NCBI RefSeq assembly: GCF_014168535.1
Contig: NZ_CP060007.1
Coordinates: 868,001 to 932,000, forward strand
Direction of reading: 5' to 3'
Length of the DNA: 64,000 nt
Source: Lacibacter sediminis
Lineage (GTDB): Bacteria > Bacteroidota > Bacteroidia > Chitinophagales > Chitinophagaceae
Part shown: positions 55,740 through 62,040 of the stretch, one piece after another
Numbering within the stretch: position 1 is the stretch's first letter
How the letters are laid out: every line of letters begins with the position of its first letter
Notes under the pieces: model-generated
What the model saw: the letters and a program-made list of their open reading frames with translations, nothing else
What the model was told of the DNA's origin: nothing
Database searches by the model: none
Translations under genes and position numbers: made by a program

Positions 55740-55780
55740 GAAGTCTGTTGTAATTATTGCAACAGACTTCTTTATTTTTG
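55740..55780 (+). terminator. Terminator after folE, overlapping a TATTTTTG box
   Basis: 10-bp stem AAGTCTGTTG / CAACAGACTT with 9-base loop, followed by TCTTTATTTTT. The last 8 bases of the T-rich tail (55773-55780, TATTTTTG) also match the -7 box TAnnTTTG, with a TTG 22 bases upstream, and fabD starts 18 bases later. Confidence 0.8.
55773..55780 (+). promoter_or_regulatory. Candidate fabD promoter -7 box TATTTTTG
   Basis: Exact TAnnTTTG match 18 bases before ATG 55798, with TTG at 55748-55750 inside the terminator stem as a possible -33 (22-base spacing). The overlap with the folE terminator suggests one sequence serves both. Confidence 0.5.
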
Positions 55781-55797
55781 GCCATTAAATATTCATT

Positions 55798-56688
55798 ATG
55801 AAACATGCGTTTGTATTTCCGGGCCAGGGTTCTCAGTTTAGTGGAATGGGAAAGAATTTGTATGATGCAGGAGTATCGGCCCAACGATTGTTTGAATTAG
55901 CTAACGAAATTTTAGGTTTCCGTATTTCTGATATCATGTTCAATGGAACAGATGAAGACCTGAAACAAACGAACGTAACACAGCCGGCTGTATTCTTACA
56001 CTCAGCCATTGCTTATAAAACCATTGAATCGGCAAAGCCCGATATGGTGGCAGGACATTCATTGGGTGAATTCAGTGCATTAGTGGCGAATGGAGTGTTG
56101 AGTTTTGAAGATGCTTTGCAGTTAGTAAGCGTTCGTGCAACTGCTATGCAAAAGGCCTGTCAGTTGAATCCATCAACCATGGCAGCAGTACTTGCACTGG
56201 CAGATGAGAAAGTGGAAGAAGTGTGTAAGCAAGTGCAGGAAGAAACAGGTGAAATTGTTGTGCCGGCGAATTACAACTGCCCCGGACAATTAGTGATTAG
56301 CGGTTCATTAAAAGGAATTGATATTGCCTGCGAACGTATGAAAGCCGCCGGTGCAAAACGTGCATTGGTGTTACCCGTTGGCGGTGCGTTTCACAGTCCT
56401 TTGATGGAGCCTGCACGTGAAGAATTAAAAGCAAAAATTGAAAGCACAAATTTTTATACACCGCAATGTGCGATTTACCAAAACGTAGTTGCAAAAGCAG
56501 TGTTGGATAAAGATGAGATCAAACAAAATTTAATTGATCAATTGACCGGCGCTGTACGCTGGACCCAAAGTGTGCAATCAATGATCGCCGATGGTGCCAG
56601 TAAGTTTACAGAAGTCGGTCCGGGTAAAGTATTGCAGGGCTTGGTGCAGAAAATCAATAAAGAAATGGTTGTAGAAGGAGTGAATTAA
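55798..56688 (+). CDS. fabD: Malonyl-CoA:ACP transacylase
   Basis: FabD of 296 residues, loading malonyl groups on acyl carrier protein for fatty acid synthesis. The opening VFPGQGSQFSGMGKNLYD, the active-site serine in VAGHSLGEFSALV near residue 86, the QNPS-like CQLNPSTMAAVL, and the catalytic histidine in PVGGAFHSPLMEPAREEL near residue 198 are all present, as is the closing EVGPGKVLQGLVQKI. It stands apart from other fab genes here. A bidirectional terminator follows. Confidence 0.96.
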   Translation: MKHAFVFPGQGSQFSGMGKNLYDAGVSAQRLFELANEILGFRISDIMFNGTDEDLKQTNVTQPAVFLHSAIAYKTIESAKPDMVAGHSLGEFSALVANGVLSFEDALQLVSVRATAMQKACQLNPSTMAAVLALADEKVEEVCKQVQEETGEIVVPANYNCPGQLVISGSLKGIDIACERMKAAGAKRALVLPVGGAFHSPLMEPAREELKAKIESTNFYTPQCAIYQNVVAKAVLDKDEIKQNLIDQLTGAVRWTQSVQSMIADGASKFTEVGPGKVLQGLVQKINKEMVVEGVN

Positions 56689-56693
56689 TTGAC

Positions 56694-56714
56694 GTACGAA
56701 GTAAGATGTACGAA
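56694..56714 (+). repeat. Heptanucleotide tandem repeat GTACGAA after fabD
   Basis: Three 7-base units: GTACGAA, GTAAGAT, GTACGAA, starting 5 bases after the fabD stop. Same unit family as the repeat inside mqnD (reverse-complement units). Confidence 0.7.
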
Positions 56715-56763
56715 ACCGCTGCAGCGATTACAAACCCTGACGGTGGCCGGAATCGTTAAGCAG

Positions 56764-56801
56764 AAAAAAAAGAAGCCGCAACTAAGTTGCGGCTTCTTTC
56801 T
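56764..56801. terminator. Bidirectional terminator between fabD and the GNAT gene
   Basis: Stem AAGAAGCCGCAACT / AGTTGCGGCTTCTT with a 2-base centre, flanked by an A-run on the left and T-rich sequence on the right, so it can end both converging transcripts. Confidence 0.9.
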
Positions 56802-57250
56802 TAAATGGGCACACTACAGTTGATCCACTCAGGATCAAAATTCGCATTATACTTTTTATAGAAATTAATAGCAGGCTCATTCCACTCCAACACCTGCCAC
56901 ACAATTCCGCTCAGCTTTTTTTCTTTTGCTTCAACGATCAATTGATCGAATAATAATTTACCAATGCCTTTTCCTCTTGCCTGTTCGGTCACAAGAATAT
57001 CTTCCAGATACATGCGTTGGCCTTTCCAGGTGGAGTAGCGGATGTAATACAACGCAAAGCCAAGCACAAGCTCATTCTCTTCTGCTACAAATGCCCACCA
57101 CACAGGATTTGTTCCAAAACCACTTTCAACAAAATGTTCCAGTGTAACGGTTACTTCCTCTGGTGCTTTTTCATATAGTGCCAGCTCTTTTATAAGTTCC
57201 AGCAAGCGGGGGCAATCGTCTTTTGTTGCTCTTCGAATAGTAATACTCAT
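56801..57250 (-). CDS. GNAT-family N-acetyltransferase
   Basis: Acetyl-CoA-dependent N-acetyltransferase of 149 residues, resembling the diamine (spermidine/spermine) acetyltransferase branch. Motif A for acetyl-CoA is VTEQARGKGIGKLLFDQLI near residue 90, preceded by YLEDILV and followed by VLEWNEPAINFYKKYNANF. EEVTVTLEHFVE near residue 35 matches that branch too. The substrate is not certain. It follows the serine hydrolase gene at 57302 on the same strand by about 50 bases that hold a TTCGTC-GACGAA palindrome. Confidence 0.87.
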   Translation of the reverse strand: MSITIRRATKDDCPRLLELIKELALYEKAPEEVTVTLEHFVESGFGTNPVWWAFVAEENELVLGFALYYIRYSTWKGQRMYLEDILVTEQARGKGIGKLLFDQLIVEAKEKKLSGIVWQVLEWNEPAINFYKKYNANFDPEWINCSVPI

Positions 57251-57267
57251 AATTAAATAGTTTCATT

Positions 57268-57300
57268 TTCGTCTGACGGTATAAGGGCCGTGCCGACGAA
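57268..57300 (-). repeat. Palindromic TTCGTC-GACGAA element, copy B
   Basis: 33-base element with ends TTCGTC and GACGAA and inner complementary ACGG/CCGT. It lies 1 base after the stop of the serine hydrolase gene. In reverse orientation it matches copy C (59124) at 28 of 33 positions. Confidence 0.7.
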
Positions 57301-57301
57301 A

Positions 57302-59101
57302 TTATTTTTTTCTTGTTGCTTTAAATGTTCCGTTAGGTTGAACAAAGTATAGTGCAGTTACTTCACCTGCATCATTCTTCTCAAACCGAACACTAAAACC
57401 TGAAACAATCTTTAAATTAAATACATCAGGCTTTACAGGAATTAATTCATAATCGGTTTGACCGGTTACAAAAGCAACCAATGTTTTTTCACCTTTTATA
57501 TAAACTTTTACGAGCGTTGGCCCGGGTAATTCGTACTCGCCAACATATTTTTCAAGATCAGCTTTGCTGACATCAATTGTTTCTACTTTCTTTTTAAACT
57601 CAATATCTTTTACACCTGCCTGCAGTGGCAGTGAAAGTGATTCGATCTCTCCTTTGATATTAATATTGAATTGTCCTTTCATCGCATCATCTTCTCCTGC
57701 ATCAACACCATCAGCCACAGGTATAAAGTTGAAATAGTTGAAATGATAATGTTTTACTTTAAACGTGAGCGCATTATACTTTGCAACGAGTGAATCTTTT
57801 TGTTGCTCGATCGTTAATGTACCATAACCTTCATTGGTAAATGTTCCGGCATAATCGGTGATAGCATGTGTAGGCCTTGTACCCATCTTGCGTTGCGTAC
57901 TGTCAGCTTTCAGTTTTTCTTTCGCTGCTGCTTTTGCTTTATCAACGGCTGTTTTTTGCGTGCGGTGCCAGTCTTTATATTTCAATCCAAGTAATTTATC
58001 CGCAATTGTATTGCGGATAATACCCGGGATTGGTGAGCCGTTTTGATTCACTGATACAAAAATGCCAATGCTGTCAGTTGGGAAAAAAGAAGTGCTGCTG
58101 CTGAAGCCATCAATATTACCGCCATGCTCTACACGATAATGACCACGATAGTTTGCAAGAAACCACGCAAAGCCGTAATTACTGAGGAATACATCGGGTT
58201 GCTCTTTGGTAGGCAATCCCGCACCTGTCACCATTTGTGAACTGATCGCTTGATTGTAATAAGCAGCCGGAAGAATTTCTTTACCATTGAATTTGCCTCC
58301 GTTCACCCACATCATTACCCAGTTGGCCATATCTTTTGCATTGGAGTTGATGGAACCCGCAGGTCCGATTCCATCGATGTTCATAAATTTCATTTTTGTT
58401 ATTGCTCCATCTTTCTCATTGTAACCAAATGAATAATCAGGAGATTTAACATGGTCGTTCATAGATGTGTTGGACGCCGTCATGTTCAATGGCGTGAAGA
58501 GATGTTCTCTCACTAGTACATCCCAACTCTTACCACTTAATTTTTCTGCCAATACACCTTGCGCCAGAAACATAAAGTTATTGTACTGCCATGCTCTCCG
58601 CAACGGAGCCGTTTTTTCAAAATAGCGGATGATGTAGATCAGGCTGTCTCTCTTAGTACGTGAACCATACCATGCAAGATCGTGTCGTGGCAAACCGGTA
58701 CGGTGGCTCATCATATCTCTTGCAGTTACATGATTGTTCAATTCATCATCAATAAAACGTAGCTCAGGTAAGTATTGCGTAACGGGTTTATCCAGATCAA
58801 GCTTGCCTTCTTTCATCGGAAAAGCCAGTAGTGATGAAGTGAATGCTTTTGTACAACTGCCAATGGCAAACAATGTGTTTTCAGTAACCGGCACTTTGTT
58901 TTCGTAATCCTTATACCCAAAACCTCTTGTCATGATCACTTTGTTCTTTTCCACTACAGCAACGGTTACACCAGCTGCACTCCATTCTTTTAAAATGCGG
59001 TTGATGAATGTGTCAAGACCGGCTAAACGTTTCTCGGTTGTTTGTGCGTTTGCTGATTGCAACAGTATTACTGCAATGCAGAGAAAGAACATTTTTTTCA
59101 T
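57302..59101 (-). CDS. Secreted serine hydrolase (beta-lactamase/S12 family)
   Basis: Exported class C beta-lactamase-like hydrolase of 599 residues. The signal peptide ends SANAQ. All three motifs are present: S-x-x-K in AIGSCTKAFTSSLL near residue 83, Y-x-N in WQYNNFMFLAQG near residue 168, and the H-G-G motif in YRVEHGGNIDGFSS near residue 325. The C-terminal 200 residues (from about 390) are a beta-rich extension with a DUF3471-like EKYVGEYELPGP unit. Such proteins act as D-aminopeptidases, esterases or peptidoglycan hydrolases. It differs from the relative at 12541 by keeping the catalytic lysine. Confidence 0.9.
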   Translation of the reverse strand: MKKMFFLCIAVILLQSANAQTTEKRLAGLDTFINRILKEWSAAGVTVAVVEKNKVIMTRGFGYKDYENKVPVTENTLFAIGSCTKAFTSSLLAFPMKEGKLDLDKPVTQYLPELRFIDDELNNHVTARDMMSHRTGLPRHDLAWYGSRTKRDSLIYIIRYFEKTAPLRRAWQYNNFMFLAQGVLAEKLSGKSWDVLVREHLFTPLNMTASNTSMNDHVKSPDYSFGYNEKDGAITKMKFMNIDGIGPAGSINSNAKDMANWVMMWVNGGKFNGKEILPAAYYNQAISSQMVTGAGLPTKEQPDVFLSNYGFAWFLANYRGHYRVEHGGNIDGFSSSTSFFPTDSIGIFVSVNQNGSPIPGIIRNTIADKLLGLKYKDWHRTQKTAVDKAKAAAKEKLKADSTQRKMGTRPTHAITDYAGTFTNEGYGTLTIEQQKDSLVAKYNALTFKVKHYHFNYFNFIPVADGVDAGEDDAMKGQFNINIKGEIESLSLPLQAGVKDIEFKKKVETIDVSKADLEKYVGEYELPGPTLVKVYIKGEKTLVAFVTGQTDYELIPVKPDVFNLKIVSGFSVRFEKNDAGEVTALYFVQPNGTFKATRKK

Positions 59102-59123
59102 GTAGCGATGTTTTGGTTTGTAT

Positions 59124-59156
59124 TTCGTCGGTACGGTTATTAAACCGTCAGACGAA
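59124..59156 (-). repeat. Palindromic TTCGTC-GACGAA element, copy C
   Basis: 33-base element with ends TTCGTC and GACGAA and inner ACGG/CCGT stem (59132-59147). It lies 2 bases after the stop of the trans-sulfuration gene and in front of the serine hydrolase gene. Related to copies A and B. Confidence 0.7.
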
Positions 59157-59158
59157 TT

Positions 59159-60286
59159 TTATATAGACAGTAATGCCTGTTCAAAATCATTGATCAGATC
59201 TTTCACATCTTCAATGCCAGCTGAAATACGCAACAGGTTATCAGGTGTTGGTGAAAGATCGCCTTCAATTGATTTACGGTGCTCAATTAAACTCTCTACG
59301 CCACCCAAACTTGTTGCGTGTGTAAACAACTGTAACTTATCTGCCAGTTGCAATGCTGTTGCACGGTCGCCTTTTACAAGAATGGAAAGCATGCCGCCAA
59401 ATCCGTTTGTCATTTGTCGTGCCGCTACTTCATGTTGCGGATGCGATGTAAGACCCGGATATAGTACACGGTCAATTTTTGGATGTGCTTCAAGATAAGC
59501 AGCCAGTTGCATTGCATTGTTTGAATGAATAGGCATACGTGCAACAAAAGTGGTAAGACTTCTGCATAGTAACCAGCAATCATACGGCGAAGGAACAGCG
59601 CCACCTAGTTTCTGGCAGGCTTTTATAAATTCATAGCGTTGATTATTCTCTCCAAATATTAACGCACCTCCTAAAATGTCACTGTGTCCGCCAAGATATT
59701 TTGTAGTTGAATGCAAAACAATATCAATACCAAATTCAATTGGTTTTGTATAGTAGGGAGTGGCCCATGTATTGTCAGTAACCGTAAAGCAGTTATGCTC
59801 TTTTGCAATGGCCGCTACAGCAGCAAGATCGGTCACCTTGATCAATGGATTCGAAGGCGTTTCGGTCCACACCAGTTTTGTATTGGGCTGAATAGCTTTT
59901 CGCAACGCATCAAGATCAGTCATATCAACTAACGTGTACGATAAACCGAAACCGGAGAACATGGTATCAAGAATAGTACGGATTGAGAAATAGGTATCAT
60001 CCGGTAAAACAATATGGTCACCTGTTTTTAAACTTTGAAATACGACAGTTGCTGCAGCAAGTCCCGATGCAAAACTTACACAACCCGCACCGTTTTCCAT
60101 CTTTGCCAGTTTTTGTTCGAGTGAGTGACGGTTGGGGTTATCGTATCTTGAATAAAAGAAACCACCGGGATAACTGATGCCATCTTGGCCACGTTCGAAT
60201 GTGGTCGACAAAATAATGGGCGACATTACCGCTCCGCTTCCATCTTTAATATTGTCTTCGTGTATGATGCGTGTTGAAAATTCCAT
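59159..60286 (-). CDS. PLP-dependent trans-sulfuration enzyme (cystathionine gamma-synthase/lyase family)
   Basis: Cys/Met metabolism PLP enzyme of 375 residues. ATG 60286 begins MEFSTRIIHEDNIKDGSG, typical of the family; the longer frame adds 33 atypical residues. The PLP lysine is in VLHSTTKYLGGHSDILGGAL near residue 197, the PLP phosphate and tyrosine segments in FFYSRYDNPNRHSLEQKLA near residue 46, and VWTETPSNPLIKVTDL near residue 150. Cystathionine gamma-synthase, cystathionine gamma-lyase and methionine gamma-lyase cannot be separated by eye. No riboswitch was seen upstream. Confidence 0.92.
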   Translation of the reverse strand: MEFSTRIIHEDNIKDGSGAVMSPIILSTTFERGQDGISYPGGFFYSRYDNPNRHSLEQKLAKMENGAGCVSFASGLAAATVVFQSLKTGDHIVLPDDTYFSIRTILDTMFSGFGLSYTLVDMTDLDALRKAIQPNTKLVWTETPSNPLIKVTDLAAVAAIAKEHNCFTVTDNTWATPYYTKPIEFGIDIVLHSTTKYLGGHSDILGGALIFGENNQRYEFIKACQKLGGAVPSPYDCWLLCRSLTTFVARMPIHSNNAMQLAAYLEAHPKIDRVLYPGLTSHPQHEVAARQMTNGFGGMLSILVKGDRATALQLADKLQLFTHATSLGGVESLIEHRKSIEGDLSPTPDNLLRISAGIEDVKDLINDFEQALLSI

Positions 60287-60391
60287 TTGCCGCTGTGTTT
60301 GTATTACGTGGATAAATGTACGTAATCTGTGCTTTGCGATTTGACATGCAGATGATATATTCATTAATTTGAGCTGCAAAATCATATAGAT

Positions 60392-60886
60392 ATGAAAGAA
60401 TTACTTTCAGCCTATGCTGCATATAACCGTTGGGCTTATCAAACGCTTACTGATACGATCCTTAAAATGGATGAGCAACTGCACCAACAGATCGTGAAAA
60501 GCAGTTTCCCGAATTTGTATGCAACAGTTCTCCATTTATGGGATGCAGAAAGTATCTGGTGGCAACGGATGGAAGGCCATCAGCAAATGGTGATACCCAG
60601 TAAGCAATTCAATCCATCAATGAAAGAAGCAGTAAACGGTTTGCTGCAACAGGCAGGTGATTGGGAGCGTTTTGTGAATAATGCTACGCAAGAAAATCTG
60701 CAACGTGAATTTTATTACAAAAATATGAAAGGTGATTCGTTCCGATCAGCAGTTTGGCAGGTGCTGCACCATCTGTTTAATCATGGCACCTATCACCGTG
60801 GGCAACTGGTTACCATGATGCGGGAGTTAGGAGTTACAGAAATTCCTTCAACAGATTTTATTCATTGGTACCGCACCCGTGTCTAA
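60392..60886 (+). CDS. DinB-family protein
   Basis: Four-helix-bundle protein of 164 residues of the DinB/DUF664 group. Likely metal histidines are in ATVLHLWDAESIWW near residue 48 and the pair in HHLFNHGTYHRGQLV near residue 130. Relatives include thiol-dependent transferases and mycothiol-dependent isomerases. The N-terminus AAYNRWAYQTLTDT is typical. It diverges from the trans-sulfuration gene and is convergent with a GrpB-family gene 14 bases away. Confidence 0.88.
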   Translation: MKELLSAYAAYNRWAYQTLTDTILKMDEQLHQQIVKSSFPNLYATVLHLWDAESIWWQRMEGHQQMVIPSKQFNPSMKEAVNGLLQQAGDWERFVNNATQENLQREFYYKNMKGDSFRSAVWQVLHHLFNHGTYHRGQLVTMMRELGVTEIPSTDFIHWYRTRV

Positions 60887-60900
60887 CAGTTAGAGGCCGC

Positions 60901-61440
60901 TTATAACAAACCTTGCAAAGCAGCATTCGTGATAACCTGATCAATAAATGCTTTTGCTTTTTCTTCTTTTATTGCTGCATACTGTTTTCTGTCCTGGTTA
61001 GCTTCCGCTGCAAGCGAAAGTTTCAGTTGCTGGTATTCGTTTCTTGTCTCTTCATTTGTTCGCAAATAATTTCTGAACAAAAGATGCCGCTTTAATTCTT
61101 CACTATGAACAGGGCAAACGTAGAGGTGGTGAACAATGCTATCCAGTACTGCATGCTTGGGTAATGCGTCGTTTCGTTTAAAAACATCTCTGTCTGTTAT
61201 CCCTTGGTTGCCGTTATGGCAATATCCAATACGTTCTAACCTTGTTTTGATTTCGCCGAAACTTACTGAATTTGCAAAAACAAGGTCGATATCAATGATG
61301 GGCTTGGCTGCTAAGCCGGGAACAGCAGTGCTGCCAATATGTTCAATTGTTACGGGCAGTTGTTGCAATGCTTCTTGCAGTATTATTTTTATTGTTTGAA
61401 AGTCGTGAACCCAGATTGTTGTGTATTCGCTTAACAGCAT
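60901..61440 (-). CDS. GrpB-family nucleotidyltransferase-like protein (UPF0157)
   Basis: Protein of 179 residues of the GrpB/UPF0157 family, a nucleotidyltransferase-fold group with poorly known roles. The motif EHIGSTAVPGLAAKPIIDID near residue 35 is diagnostic, with the paired aspartates as metal ligands, and HHLYVCPVHSEELKRHLLFR follows near residue 107. No partner is evident. It lies 21 bases from the DUF1569-like gene upstream on the same strand. Confidence 0.9.
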   Translation of the reverse strand: MLLSEYTTIWVHDFQTIKIILQEALQQLPVTIEHIGSTAVPGLAAKPIIDIDLVFANSVSFGEIKTRLERIGYCHNGNQGITDRDVFKRNDALPKHAVLDSIVHHLYVCPVHSEELKRHLLFRNYLRTNEETRNEYQQLKLSLAAEANQDRKQYAAIKEEKAKAFIDQVITNAALQGLL

Positions 61441-61461
61441 TGGTTGTAGATGCTTTATTAC

Positions 61462-61908
61462 TTATGCTCCGAATTGCCTTAAATGATGATCGGCATGTTT
61501 ATAAGCAAACAATCCTACTTGGTCTTTTGTCATTAAACCAAAGAAAGGATGAATGAAGTTGGCATTATTGTAAACAGCAAATTGCTCAATATTACTGATC
61601 CATTCTTTTTTATGCAGGTCAATGTCGCAATTTTGCCCAGTGGTTTTCAGCAATTGACTTGTTGGCGAGTTTCTTCCAAATCCACGATCATCTTTCAGTA
61701 CTTTCTTCAGCATCATTGGTCCCAACAGGCGTCCAATAAAGACACGCTTTATAAAGAGCTTCCCAAAAAACATCTCATCACACAGAATGCAGTGCTTCAA
61801 CATTTGAGATACTGTCATTTTGCCCCATTGAGCATTGTTCTGCAGTGTTAAAGAATTGATCCGGCTTACTAATTCATCTCTTACTGCGGCATCAAAAACT
61901 GTTTTCAT
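61462..61908 (-). CDS. DUF1569-like helical protein
   Basis: Protein of 148 residues resembling DUF1569/DinB-like proteins. A candidate metal-binding histidine lies in MTVSQMLKHCILCDEMFFGK near residue 38 and a second site in FAYKHADHHLRQFG near the C-terminus, with FGLMTKDQVGLF before it. Its function is unknown. It is co-directional with the GrpB-family gene downstream. Confidence 0.85.
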   Translation of the reverse strand: MKTVFDAAVRDELVSRINSLTLQNNAQWGKMTVSQMLKHCILCDEMFFGKLFIKRVFIGRLLGPMMLKKVLKDDRGFGRNSPTSQLLKTTGQNCDIDLHKKEWISNIEQFAVYNNANFIHPFFGLMTKDQVGLFAYKHADHHLRQFGA

Positions 61909-62040
61909 TTTGATCGTTTAATTCGGTTGGCACCAACTTTTCGGGAGATGCTAAACTAAAACTTAATTTTTAAGTAGGGTAATGTTGTGATGACTGGCAG
62001 TGTACTTGCTTCCCTGCACTTAAAATTGTATGTTTATTCA

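Noticed and set aside
60287..60391. SAM riboswitch before the trans-sulfuration gene
   Set aside because: The roughly 100-base gap shows no conserved SAM-riboswitch core and is shared with a divergent gene.
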